Source of the DNA: Cordilura impudica
Taxonomy: Eukaryota; Arthropoda; Insecta; Diptera; Scathophagidae
DNA: 64,000 nt
Assembly (NCBI GenBank): GCA_963682025.1
Contig: OY821520.1
Location: 243,652,507-243,716,506, forward strand
Direction of reading: 5' to 3'
Below are positions 1 to 10,649 of the stretch, piece by piece. Positions within the stretch are counted from its first letter, which is position 1. Every line of letters starts with the position of its first letter. Made by a program: the position numbers and the translations under genes. The notes beneath the pieces were generated by a model, which did not search any database, had not been told where the DNA came from, and saw only the letters and a program-made list of their open reading frames with translations.

Positions 1-1327
1 AACAGCCATCAACATGGGTCAATTCAAATGGCAAATAGATTACTGAAAGCACAGCATATAAAACATGAAGACTGACATTCCAGCTATGTCGCTGCAGACG
101 ATGTATAATCGATAGGGTTATTGTCTTATAGAAAAAACTACAGGTCACGATGGTCCAGACACTTAGGTGAAATGGTTTTAGGAAATAGTAAAATTTCGAT
201 AAAGGCTTAGCCGAGGGCACCATTAAATAACTCGAGGTTATATCCTTGGGATAGCTTATAATATTATAGAGATCCAGGCTTACAGCATCCGCGCAGATAT
301 CCATCCTGTTTTGAGCCATGTTTTGTATACAAACCAATTCACTATAGGAATTTTGATTAGTTAGTGTAAAAAGCTCTAGTTTGGCATTATACAAATCCAC
401 AAACAGATTTATAGCTCGGCCATAACAACCAGTCATTTGAAGACTGTGATTCTTATCATAGTTTACCAAGGCCCAAGGAGGATTATCAGCCACAAAGCAT
501 TTGATCTTAAAACCCTTTAAATCAGGCTTATGAAAGCGCTTCAAAACAAAGTCTTGTACAGATATATTCTTCATAATTTCCAAAGATAAATAATCCATAG
601 TTAAAGTATATCCTTGAGAATCAATTAGCAATGAATTCCAAAAACCATAATCTCTGCACCATTTCATTAAAGCCAAATTTTTGGTAAATGGTTCTTTAAA
701 TTCACTTACGACAAATAATACGTATTCAAAATGCCAGCGATTTAGGGATTGCTGGAAGTAACTTAGCAGCTTTTTGTTGTTGTTAGTATCCTTGACAAAG
801 ACTATACTTAAAACATTATTCTTTTTGAAATAATCTTTCAGTTCCCAATTTACTGCTTGAGTAATTATAATTTTAGCGTACCGGTTTAGGGAAAATTGTA
901 GAAGATTTTCAAAACCATGTGACGCAAATCCTTCATCCTTAAACAGTATTATGGTTTCCACTTTAATTAGTTCTATTAAATTATTTATTATAACGACCGA
1001 ATTTGATAAATTAATGTTTTGTTTTAATTTAAATGAAGTTTGTTTTAAACTTCGCGAATTAATAGTGTGCTTTGCATCTGAAATTTCTTTTCTAAATAAT
1101 GATTCATTTTGTTTTAGAGTTATTGATTTTTGCTTTAAAGTTGATAATTGTTGTTGTTTTCGATATAGACTATCTTGTTTTAAAGTTGTAAAACTTAAAT
1201 TTAAAGTTGTAACTTTTTGATTTAAAGTTGTAAGATTTTGTTGAAAACTCTCTATTTCCTGAGCTTCAGCATTATTTGTCTTTAATACTATTGTTAAAAC
1301 TTTTAAAATTATGAAATTAATTTTCAT
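1..1327 (-). CDS. Ionotropic receptor (divergent IR), 5' part, open at window edge
   Basis: A reading frame starting at the ATG at 1327 runs without a stop to base 2 (442 codons), so the gene continues beyond the left edge. Residues 1-22 look like a signal peptide (MKINFIILKVLTIVLKTNNA, then EAQ). Residues 30-100 are an odd Lys/Gln/Thr/Leu-rich stretch of repeated TLKQ/TLNQ units. From about 270 the pattern fits the ligand-binding lobe of dipteran divergent IRs (FKIKCFVADNPPWALV at 272-287), then VPSAKPLSKFYYFLKPF at 369-385 immediately before the first membrane helix (about 387-404, starting SVWTIVTC). IRs are iGluR-derived ligand-gated channels in sensory neuron dendrites. The pore loop, later helices and S2 lobe lie outside the window. 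No intron is evident in this part. The family call is by pattern; the exact IR subfamily cannot be named. Confidence 0.82.
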   Translation of the reverse strand, partial: MKINFIILKVLTIVLKTNNAEAQEIESFQQNLTTLNQKVTTLNLSFTTLKQDSLYRKQQQLSTLKQKSITLKQNESLFRKEISDAKHTINSRSLKQTSFKLKQNINLSNSVVIINNLIELIKVETIILFKDEGFASHGFENLLQFSLNRYAKIIITQAVNWELKDYFKKNNVLSIVFVKDTNNNKKLLSYFQQSLNRWHFEYVLFVVSEFKEPFTKNLALMKWCRDYGFWNSLLIDSQGYTLTMDYLSLEIMKNISVQDFVLKRFHKPDLKGFKIKCFVADNPPWALVNYDKNHSLQMTGCYGRAINLFVDLYNAKLELFTLTNQNSYSELVCIQNMAQNRMDICADAVSLDLYNIISYPKDITSSYLMVPSAKPLSKFYYFLKPFHLSVWTIVTCSFFYKTITLSIIHRLQRHSWNVSLHVLYAVLSVIYLPFELTHVDGC

Positions 1328-1576
1328 TTCGTTCGCTTAACTGACGTGCAACTTAACTTGACCACTTGAGCGAGCGCTAACAATTATATTGACACATTCC
1401 ATTAAGAGTATTTAACTAATAGACATTGTTTAGCTAGTTGTTTTAATTGCAATTATATGGTCTGACTAATTAATTTAAACATACAGTTACCATCATAATT
1501 TAAGGCACACTTCAAAGTAGAATGGAGAAAAAAATTAACACCGAAATATCTTTAAAAAATTATAATTGATATCTAC

Positions 1577-1942
1577 TTAGTTATAGGCGGTTAGCGGGAT
1601 CAAATAATCTGAAATAGTTTTTGATTTTTTTACGGCTCTCACAGCCATACTATCCTCTGCCACGCATCTAGCCAGAATTTCGGCAATATCAGTATTGGTT
1701 TTGGAGTTCAACTTAGGGAATGTTATTTTTTCACATATATTTGATGTGGATGGCATATTTTCTGCAGTTTGGTCAGTAAATTTTGTTGCTATTTCTACCT
1801 TATGGACGCTGCGAAGGTGGTTTATCAATGCGGATGTGGATGATCGTCGACAACTCAAGATCTTTGGACATTTCGAGCATCTTGCCGAGTGCGACTTTTT
1901 GTCACCTTTGGCGAAATATTTCCACACTGTACTCATTTCCAA
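1577..1942 (-). pseudogene. BED zinc-finger fragment of a hAT-type transposase
   Basis: A 121-codon frame starting at 1942 encodes a BED-type DNA-binding finger at residues 5-47: conserved aromatic positions W7, Y9 and F10, then C22-x2-C25 and H42-x4-H47. The part after the finger (residues about 80-115, with AEDSMAVRAVKKSKTISDY) resembles the start of the hAT transposase body, but the frame stops after it, so the catalytic domain is missing. It is therefore either a 3'-truncated transposase or, less likely, a small domesticated BED protein. It lies about 250 bases upstream of the divergent IR start on the same strand, without evidence of shared transcription. Confidence 0.65.
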
Positions 1943-2271
1943 TAGAAATAAAATAACTACGTTAAATTTTGTTGTATTTATTTTTTATATAACTTACTCA
2001 AATTTATTTATTTACTTTAATTTGTTACACGTCAACACTTCCAAGTGAAGAAAATAGTTCATATGTTTTTTTTTCTTGCTATAAAACTGAAAATCATTTT
2101 ATCCAAATATGGTGTACTTCACAAATTTATTTTTTCACTGCTAATGTAACATACAGACTTATGTATTTTGCAAATAAGTAAAATATACATGACAAGTGGA
2201 AGTGTTCGGAAAAAAGGAAGTGTTCATAATAAAACAATAATATTAGTCGCCCAGTATCAATACAAGGAGTT

Positions 2272-2566
2272 AAGGCCTAGTTAGCCACACGTAACCGTAA
2301 CCGTACCGTACCGTTAATGTAACGTTGGCATTTAGTGCAATTATAGAACGTAAAAAACGAACCAGTATGTTGCTGTGTTAAATTAACCAAACTTTTTAAG
2401 CTGTTCATAAATGTCACGTACAAACGTAGCAAAAATCCAAAATCAACAGGTTGGCACATTCCGGTTACGTGACAGTTCAGTTCGGTAACTAATCTTAATG
2501 GTTTTCAAGTAATATAAAAATTAGCTGACACGTTTGGTTACGATTACGTGTGGCTAACTAGGCCTT
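2272..2566. mobile_element. MITE with 31-bp terminal inverted repeats
   Basis: The left end (2272-2302, beginning AAGGCCTAGTTAGCCACACG) is the inverse of the right end (2536-2566) with one mismatch in 31 positions. The inner sequence is 230 bases with no coding potential. The left arm contains repeated ACCGTA units. No target duplication is clear. It is a small non-autonomous DNA transposon of unassigned superfamily. Confidence 0.7.
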
Positions 2567-2589
2567 TATTTGCTCAAAAATGTTAAAAA

Positions 2590-3060
2590 ATCTTTTCATT
2601 AAATAACCGATTAACCGACACCAAAAAACCGGCTTGTTGAATTATCCGGATTTATAAAATATTCGAAACGGGTCGGTTTTTTTTAAATAAAAAACCGGTT
2701 AACCGGTTTCCGGTTTTTGAATGCTCTAGTCTAGACCGGTTTTAATTTTCTTACTTGTTTATGACAATATATTTTCAAAGAAAGGGTACTTTTTTCAGAA
2801 AAGGTAATTTGTTAAGAAGAGGTACTTTTAAGAAATAGTACTTTCTAAAGATATATTACTGTTTAAAAAATGTACTTTTTTTTAAAGGAAAGGCTCTTTT
2901 TTAAATAAAGCCACTTTTCAAATAAAGGCACCTTTATAAAAATGTAGCATTTTAAGAAAATTTACTTTTAAGAAAAGGTAATTTTTTCAGAAAAGTTTTT
3001 TTGATAAAAGGTATTTTTTAAATTTATCATTTTTTATAAAAATAAAAAAATCTTATTTTC
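2590..3060. repeat. Degenerate simple repeats (AACCGGTT-rich, then AAGGTACTTTTT-like)
   Basis: From 2605 to 2735 the sequence repeats short runs of AACCGGTT and CCGGTTTTT. From about 2770 to 3055 irregular copies of a 25-30 base unit resembling AGAAAAGGTACTTTTTTAAG follow each other with many substitutions. No gene is seen here or up to 3337. Confidence 0.5.
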
Positions 3061-3494
3061 GATCTTTATCATTTAAATGATTGAGTTTGAAATTATTCAG
3101 GCTCAAGATCAAATGTTTTTACTTTAATTAAAGCAAAAACATTGGCACATTTGTTTCAAACAATTGATCTACATATATTCTGCATGACAGGTTATACAGC
3201 TGTTTCGGGAAGAGTCACCAACCCTCACCAGTAACCAAAAGCAGTAGATAGTTTGTTTGGTAAAAAGCAGAGTTCAGAAAAAAACATACACTGAATAAAA
3301 AACTCGTACATATATGTAAACAAACATAACTTAGACCAACACACACATGTTTTTATTTTCATATCAATTATGTGCGTTTCTAAATTTTGTACGGTGCCGA
3401 ACACATCATGACTGTGTTTTGTTTTAATATTTCGTTATCTACACGAACATTTTTCTATCACGTATTTTTTGTTTCGATTACACATAAACCACAC

Positions 3495-3712
3495 AGGTTC
3501 GAGTGTTGCTTTATTTGAAGTTCGTGTTCTGGTGCGTGTACTGAAAAAAAAACAGAACATGTACAATTAACAGGTTCGAGTTCAGTTATATTTTAAGTCG
3601 TGTTCTGGCACGTGTACTATGAAAAAAAGGAACATGTACAATAAACAGGTTCGAGTTCAGTTATATTTTAAATTCGTGTTCTGGCTCGTGTACTGCGAAA
3701 AATTGAAACATC
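3495..3712 (+). repeat. Tandem repeat, about 80-bp unit, nearly three copies
   Basis: The unit begins CAGGTTCGAGTTCAGTTATA and contains CGTGTTCTGGC and CGTGTACTG then an A-run and GAACATGTACAAT. Copies start near 3495, 3571 and 3652 and differ by a few bases. It sits just inside the left arm of the fold-back element. Confidence 0.7.
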
Positions 3713-4341
3713 CATTCGCGATCTGATACAACCCGATAAAAATGATGACAATTGTTTCAACCAAATTTATTAAAATTTTATTGACCCTTTTTTATGACTT
3801 ACTTTGCAAATTGTTTACAATTGTCAAATATTTTAAAATTTTATTGGCCATTTTTTTGTGATTTACGTTGAAATTATTGACAATTGTTTTTATTGACTGG
3901 TTTTTATTTTTATAAAAGATGGTAATAAAATACTTAAGACACATAAACTGCACACTGCACTTAAATCTTTCCTGCAGGTTTCAATCAGACATGTATATTT
4001 TTTCGTTTCGCTATTAAAAGTTGAGTATTTTTTATAGCAAAACTTATTTCTGTTATTGCTTACCAATTTTTTTAATTTTCACCAAATATTTGCAATTTAC
4101 ACAATAACACAGTACACTTATAGATCACTGAACCACTTTTAATGAATAAATGACGCACGCACTCGCTATTTATTGCAAAATCAATTGCGTGAAATTGTAA
4201 CACTTGCAAGCAATTGTAACGTAAGTCATAAAAAAGGGACAATAAAATATGAAAATATTTTTTTTGGGTTTTTTTTTATTGACACTCATTGTGTTTTTAC
4301 GCAAAAATCCCAAAAAATAATTGAGAAAAGGATTGTGCATT

Positions 4342-4605
4342 GACACTAATTGGTTCGCAAATTAAGGGCGGGTGATTGAGTTTTTTATGATGCAAAATTT
4401 GTTTGTGTCTAAAGTTATTTGTTACCAAAAAAAAAAATAATGTTTGCAAGAGATCCTAACAACCAACAAGTGTGTCTTTTATGCCGCAAAATTGGATTTT
4501 TCGTCTATGACACTAATTGGTTGCGAAAATAGGGATGGGTAATGCAAAAAAACCTAACAACCAACAAGTGTAACTTTTATGATGCTAAATAGTTTTTGTG
4601 TCTTA
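4342..4605 (+). repeat. Direct repeat inside the right half of the fold-back element
   Basis: The motif GACACTAATTGGTT with following AGGGNNGGGT appears at 4342 and 4508, and CCTAACAACCAACAAGTGT appears at 4455 and 4552. The two units are about 100-165 bases long with internal indels. Confidence 0.55.
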
Positions 4606-5039
4606 TCACGTATGTTCGAAACAAAAAATACGTGATAGAAAAATGTTCGTGTAAATAACGAACTATTAAAACGAACACAGTCATGATTGTGTTGGGCACC
4701 GTAGACAATTTAGAAACGCACATAATTGTTATGAAAATAAAGATATGTGTTGGCTGCTTTTGAACAGAACATTGTATGCTTCATGTGTGTATTTTCTGAA
4801 CCTTGGTAAAAAGTTAAATTCATATATATTTGCTGAAAACAACCAAATGAGAATTCACGCAAAAGTTATACTATTTAAGCCTCTTCCAATATAACAAACA
4901 AAAAATATAGAACAACTTGGAAAAAATATTTTGGAACAAAATGCTGTGTTCATAAGATGCAAAAATTTTGGTTATTATCCTCTTTGAAGTCATGGGTGAA
5001 AATATTCAAAAAAGGGGAACAATGTGGAAATATTCTCAT

Positions 5040-5975
5040 ACTGTGACCTGAAAGAAGTCAATGGCTATAATTTTTTGCGATTTACGAGCGCTCGACTTTG
5101 AGACCTTTCGATTGATGTATAGAATAAGGTTGCTCTTATTTTAGAATATATAAAAAATACACCTTTCGAAAAAAGTGCAAATAAAATGCGACATTTTTTG
5201 TCAGAAAAGAAAACGGCAGACACTAATGCTTGTCGGCAACATTTTTGATCGATTTTTAACCCCTTTCCCGTAACCCAATCGATCTGAAACTTTGCAGGCG
5301 GGCTCGTGGCGATGACAAATATGATCTAACAATTTTTTTAGTGATGCCAATACAATGGAAACTTTTAAATATGTACAAAGGGTTACTTTTTTTTTATATA
5401 TTATTACCACAACGACCACAAAAACAACAAGTACAGCTATGACAGCAATACAACATTTAGAATAACAACAAGAACAATACAGAAACATATATTTGTTTAA
5501 ATATTTTTACTTCTTCAGTGATTTCTCGGGACTTATTAGACCGATTTTCATGATTTTTCAAACAGAAACCTTCTCATGATGTCAGTCAATCATTCTCACT
5601 AAAAACCACCAATTATCATATTGAGGGCGTGATCGTGACAAGAACAACATGACAAATCATATTTTTTAAAGACTTTTTTACTCCTTCGTTCAATTCTCGG
5701 GACCAGATGAACCGATTTGGACGATTTTAAATAGCAAACTTCTTTGGATGTTAATGAATCATTTTCTATGCCAACGAGCACTCTAGATACCCGATTGAAG
5801 GCATCATCGCGATTTCTACAGACGGACAGACGGACATCGCTATATCAACTCCGCTTGTTATAATGATCAGAAATATATATATTTTATGGGGTCCAGATTT
5901 TTTATTTTCTAATTATTACAAACGGAATGACAAACTTATATATACCCTCTGCATACTGGAGTGAAGGGTATAAAA
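5040..5975 (+). mobile_element. Helentron-like (DINE-1/mini-me type) element, divergent subfamily, 3' end clear
   Basis: The 3' portion shows the diagnostic order: CAGACGGACAGACGGACATCG at 5819-5839, then CGCTATATC, a TA-rich run, TTTATGGGGTCC, ACAAACGGAATGACAAAC and the terminal TATATACCCTCTGCATACTG with AGTGAAGGGTATAAAAATA. Upstream, two related blocks of about 160 bases (around 5500 and 5680, each with TTCTCGGGAC and a CCGATTT motif) suggest internal duplication. The 5' boundary is uncertain. No protein is encoded. Confidence 0.6.
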
Positions 5976-6161
5976 ATATATTTAGTACATATTTAGTTGT
6001 CAACTCTATTTAAAAAATTGTTCCATTTGTATTAAAGATGATTTGCAAAAAAACATTAACTCAGTTGTTTATCAGCCGCATTTGTGTTAAGCAATAGTCG
6101 TAGCCACTGTGTTAACCGGTCATTTGATACGTGTAGTTTAAGTCATGCAAATGACATGTCA

Positions 6162-6503
6162 TCTATAATATTAAAAGGCTAGGCGATTTCGTGTGCTCGA
6201 TGTTTTGTTCTACCACTTTATCCCGATTTTGACCAAACTTATAGATTTTAGATTTATAGAATTTTAAATTTTTTCCTTTATTTTTAGTAAATTGCATTTA
6301 ATAATACATACATAATACATACATAAAATTATATATATGCTATGTATGTCTTTATTAAATTTTTTAATGTGTTTATCAATGAGTTTGTTTTCTTCATTCA
6401 CAATGATAATAAACCAAAAAAGTGTTGGTTTGTGAATTGGCTAAGTTGAAAAATAAATGTGTCTAGAAGTTGCACTCGAATTTCGAGCGCTGGAATCTGC
6501 TAG
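6162..6503 (+). mobile_element. Short non-autonomous Helitron, complete (copy 1)
   Basis: The copy begins TCTATAATATTAAAAGGCTA after an A and ends with a hairpin built on CACTCGAATTTCGAGCG, then CTGGAATCTG and CTAG followed by T. A 5' TC, a 3' hairpin about ten bases before CTRR, and insertion between A and T without target duplication are the defining Helitron features. At 342 bases it has no gene. Confidence 0.85.
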
Positions 6504-7436
6504 TAAAGAATAATATATTATTAACAGGCAGTTTAATTATGTTTTAAAATGTACTTAAAATCTTTGCCCAGGTAAGTCTGGTTTAAAGTAGCAAAAGGTT
6601 CATAATAATTATTACAATTTATTACATGAACAAAAATAAAAAATTTAGTAACTTGAAATGATGCTTAATGGAAGGTTGGAGATGTTAGAATATCTAGACA
6701 ACTTGTGTCTAGAAAATGAGAAAGATAATTGTTCTAATGAAATTACGAATATGTAAATTATTAGAGATCTTTTGATGTCCTAAACAATTTTTTTAGGACA
6801 TGAATTAAATTTGTTGCAAAATGGTGCAGCCATTATTAGAATCCCTCAGGTGTAGTTCTGAACTAAAATATAATTTTGATTTATTTGTATATTAGTAAAA
6901 GTTATAGAGTTTTTACTGTTTTTCTGTTTAATGTTATTTTCATATAATGTTATTAATTAATATATGTCTTTCTACACCTGCTTATTTCAATATTCTTCTG
7001 CTATGTTTAACAAATTCCTCAGGGGCAACATAATTTTATCATTTTAAATGCCTGAACGGCTAATAAATTGTCTTCTGCAATAGCAGCATCTTCCTCATCA
7101 TCTGCATCATTTTCAACTCATTGGTAAATTTCGCATATAAAATACTCATACTTTATAGTTAATTGTACATGATATTACTCTAGTCAGCCATAAAATAGAA
7201 TAAGAAGAAAAAAAAAAACAATATCAATTGCATTATAAATGATTTTATAGACACAGGAAGTTTTAGACATAATGGGATTAAAACGAAAAGAAATACAAAC
7301 ATGTTTTTTAAAGTAATGCGACAAAAACGACTTATTAATCGCTAAAAGGTAAAGAGCTGTCATTTTGGGCAGTGTATAGAAAATGTTCTTTCTCTTCTGG
7401 TTATAAGAATGCGAGTCCTTAAGTATCAGTTCGCAA
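6504..7436. other. No recognisable gene
   Basis: AT-rich sequence. A minus-strand segment around 7060-7130 can be read as an acidic peptide (containing ENDADDEEDAAIAEDN), but it is broken by stops and cannot be assigned. Nothing else is supported. Confidence 0.4.
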
Positions 7437-7504
7437 TTGAATTGTCAAACACATTTTTTAAGTATCAAACTTACCTATATAAATAAGGCTATAATTAATT
7501 GCAG

Positions 7505-7602
7505 ACGCTTCACAATGAATCGAAACAGAAGAAGCCATCGCATAGTTATGAAATTTGGACGATCTATGAACTTGAATGTGCTAAAGCAAAAAGCAGAATT
7601 GG
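7505..7602 (+). CDS. Possible internal exon of unknown protein
   Basis: An open frame bounded by an AG (7503-7504, in AATTGCAG) and a GT (7603-7604, GGGTATTT) reads for 32 codons and contains SYEIWTIYELECAKAKSRIG. The composition (Trp, Cys, Tyr, charged residues) is less biased than surrounding AT-rich noise. A TATA-like TATATAAATA lies upstream at 7477. The alternative frame starting ATG at 7515 is also open but lower in complexity. Neither is recognised. No adjoining exon was found, so this is only a candidate. Confidence 0.2.
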
Positions 7603-7753
7603 GTATTTTTAAAATGTTTCATTGTTAGTCAGTCAATTTATTTTTAAAATTAATGAATTTTTGTCAATATACATATCGCACCTAAAATACAAAACAGTCA
7701 AATTTGCAGGAGAGGCAAAAAACCGTTTACGTAAAAATGATTATTTCATTAAA

Positions 7754-8297
7754 AACAAGTAAGAGTGTTAAATTCGGCTGTGCCGAATCTTTGATACCCT
7801 CCACCTCGGTTTGTGGCAATACTATTAACATAGCTCATGGTAGTTGTGTTCTTGTTATTGTTAATATGTATGAATCACATTTTTTTTGTGGCTTTTTTTA
7901 TGTTGTTGTATGTTCAACCACTAAACTATTACAAGAAAACACTAGGTTTCATGTTTTTTTTAGAGGTATCTATAAACTTTTGTTCATTTCTCAGCGCAGA
8001 GGCTCCCGATTTACTCCGATTTCAATACCAACCTGGTGGGAATTATGGCAAATAATTTTTTCGTAACCTGACCTAAGTAAATGCTTTTTTTTTTGAATGA
8101 GCGTGATTTCAACAGACACACGGACAGACGGACAGACGGACAGACGGACAGACGGACATCGCTATATCGACTCGAGCTGTGATAAGGATCAAGAATATAT
8201 ATACTTTATTGGGTCGGAAATTAGTTTTTCGATGCGTTACAAACGGAATGACAAACCTATATATACCCTCTGCCACTGAGATGTGGAGGGTATAAAA
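7754..8297 (+). mobile_element. Helentron-like element, subfamily B, full-length short copy
   Basis: The 5' end AACAAGTAAGAGTGTTAAAT leads into a short palindrome (ATTCGGCTGTGCCGAAT) and ATACCCTCCACCT. The 3' half has a pure run of GGACAGAC units (8112-8156), CATCGCTATATCGACTC, TATATATACTTTATTGGGTC, ACAAACGGAATGACAAAC and the end hairpin CCTCTGCCACTGAGATGTGGAGGGTATAAAAA. It is 544 bases long and has no gene; short frames in it are accidental. Confidence 0.75.
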
Positions 8298-8366
8298 ATG
8301 TAGTTTCATTATGAAAAATGTCCATTTTGAGGAAAGTTTTGCTATACTTTTTTTAAATTTTATAAA

Positions 8367-10275
8367 TCTATATATATAAAATGGAATGTGTGTTTGTTTA
8401 TTTGTTTATTTGTTTGTTTGTTTGTTTGTACCTTATAGGATACCAAACCTCTGGACCGACCTTCCTGAAATTTTCATAGCATTTAACTGGGACTCTGGCA
8501 TGATTAATAGGGTACTTTTTTCGACCACGCCCCTTTTACGCCCACTTTTTTAAAATTATGTAATTGCTCCCATATAGTTTTTAACAGATTTACTTTAAAT
8601 TGTATACACATTATACTCCAGGCGAGGTAGAAATAAACATTTCTTACGCCACGCCCCCTTCCACGCCCTTTTCACGCCAAATTTTGTTTGAAAGTTTTAA
8701 ACTTTTTGTTCTCTGTACAAATTTGTTCCTTTCAACGGATTTTTATTTTATTTTGTAGTATATTACTCTTAATACTGTTAGCGTCGCCATATAACTATGA
8801 GCCACGTCCACTTCACCGCCCCCTTTTTTTTAATTCAGATCCTTACTTATACCACTAACAATGTTTGCTATACAAAATACTTTTTTTGTAATATGTATTT
8901 ACCTAAAGTTTTATACACTTTTTATCTACAGGTAATGTAGTCATACATTTTTTATTACCATGTCCCCCTTTTTCGCCCATTTTACCCTGGAAGGAATAAT
9001 AGGCTATATAAATTTTTGTTTGGACAAAGGGGCGGTGCCACGCCCATATAACGCAAAACTTTAAATCGTCGTATCTCGGGAATTTTTTGACCTACAGCGG
9101 TCATATTTGGTACATATGGTATTGGCATGAATATAAATACATACCAGAAGAAAAGTGGGCGGGACCAGGCCCCTTTTTAGAAAATTAAAAAATCGTAATA
9201 ATTTCTAAACTACTGGAAGGATCGTCATGAAATTTTCACAAAAGGATATTTTTGCGAAATACTAAGTCCTTAACTATATAAAGTTGTTAGTAGGCAAAGG
9301 GGCGTGGTCCCGCCCATATAACACAAAATTTAAAATATATCTCGGCCATTTTTGACCTACGGCGATGATATTTGGTATATATCGTATTGAAATTAATAAA
9401 AATAGTACTACAAGAAAACTAGGCGGGACCACGCCCTTTTTAGAAAAATTAAAATTCATAATAACTTTTATTAAGCCGTTGACTATATAAAGTTAGTAGT
9501 GGACAAACGGGCGATGCCCCGCCCATATAAGTCAATATTTGGCATGGATTGATTTACTTAATAAGGTGTTTTCTTAAACAGATATATATTCCATGCGAAA
9601 GTCGGCGAGCCACGTCCCTTTGTTTCCGATTTGTAGGAAGCCAGACCTGTACACCATTCTTCCTTAAACTTTCGCAGTGTGAAACTTTCACTCACTACAC
9701 ACAATTTTTATATTCGATTATTGATGTGCCAGGCTTTCCACCATATGTGCTACAACTCAAAATTTGAGTGCCCATTATTTTACTGCGCAATATCGATCCA
9801 CCACGGCTTTGCAATGGCACTCGACTTGCAGTAAAAAAAATGCTAAATAATTTAATAGATGCGACCATTATAACAGGAAAATATAAAGGAACAGATGTAC
9901 TTTTGCCACGCATTCCAATGATTCCAACTAATTTACCATTCGACTTCAAAGGATTACAATTTCCTGTTCGATTAGCGTTTGCGATGACTGTTAACAAAGC
10001 TCAAGGTCAATCTCTTCAAGTTTGCGGCTCAAATTTAGCAAATCCATGTTTCTCGCATGGACAGCATTATGTTGCATGCTCACGTGTAGGGAAACCCACC
10101 GACTTATATGTTTATGCTCCAGATGGACAAACTAAAAATATTGTACATCCTAAAGCATTGCAATAATTAATTCTAAATTAAATAAATAATATTTTGTTAA
10201 TGTATAAATATTTTTTTTTTATTTTGTTTTATTTTATAACGATGAGGGGTAGCGAAGTACACCGGGTTCAGCTAT
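8367..10275 (+). mobile_element. Decayed Helitron carrying helicase remnant
   Basis: Starts at TCTATATATATAAAATGGAA after an A, a typical insect Helitron left end, followed by a TTTG microsatellite. Bases 8500-9640 hold diverged direct repeats, each with a CCACGCCC(A/C)TTTT core, spaced about 150-320 bases. The helicase C-terminus follows (separate entry). The right end GAAGTACACCGGGTTCAGCTA matches the usual Helitron terminus, but the final CTRR is CTAT, so the copy is probably dead. Most of the Rep-helicase gene is missing. Confidence 0.75.
9549..10166 (+). pseudogene. Helitron helicase C-terminal domain, with nonsense mutation
   Basis: A single frame interrupted by one TGA at 9765 encodes the C-terminal part of a Pif1-type Helitron helicase. 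Motifs in order are DVPGFPPYVLQLK, then after the stop PIILLRNIDPPRLCNGTRL, LPRIPMIP, FPVRLAFAMTVNKAQGQSL (helicase motif region with the conserved NKAQGQSL), CFSHGQHYVACSR and the end NIVHPKAL. The family protein is well over 1,000 residues; only about 150 recognisable residues remain. The TGA replaces the glycine expected before PIILLRN. It sits directly before the Helitron right end, the normal place for this domain. Confidence 0.85.
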
Positions 10276-10640
10276 AATTTTGAGTTATGTCTCTGACTGA
10301 AATTTTTTCATTTGACTAGCGATATTATCTCAAGTTGTGCCCCAGATATAACAGCATTTTTCCTGTTAACAGCATTATTCCTGTTAAAGAAGACAGTTAT
10401 GAAAAATAAATTTTTACAGTTGATAGAAATGTGAATTAAAGTCAATTTCGGAAAATTTTGAGTTGTGACTCTTTTGTATTTAAGGTACGATATGTCAAAA
10501 ATAAGTCTTGCTTTAATTACAAGAAAACGCCTCTTAAAATTATGTATTTTTTATTTACAGGAGAAATGAAACCAAAAATTTATGGCTTTATGAAGATATT
10601 TTTATTTGAATGCTAACTTAGTTGCAAAGATTTAAGAGTA
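10276..10640. other. No recognisable gene
   Basis: AT-rich sequence between a Helitron and a non-LTR remnant, with a small direct repeat of ACAGCAT(T)TTTCCTGTTA near 10350-10385. Nothing else is supported. Confidence 0.4.
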
Positions 10641-10649
10641 ATTTTTTAT

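Larger units (their letters stand above)
3338..4754. mobile_element. Fold-back element with about 138-bp outer arms and nested inner inverted repeat
   Basis: Bases 3338-3476 are matched in reverse by 4617-4754, for example CACGTATTTTTTGTTTCG at 3459 and its complement at 4617. A second inverted pair lies inside (about 3774-3810 against 4212-4250, sharing CCCTTTTTTATGACTTAC). Between the arms are two sets of direct repeats, listed separately. There is no coding frame. The architecture is that of a fold-back or long-TIR non-autonomous element; the true ends may lie further out, because weak inverted similarity (TTCAGAAAA motifs) extends to about 3260 and 4810. No target duplication was identified. 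Confidence 0.6.

Noticed and set aside
5201..5488. 95-codon minus-strand frame with a Val/Cys-rich hydrophobic start
   Set aside because: Lies within a Helentron-like element over (ACAACA)-type simple repeats, with no recognisable domain.
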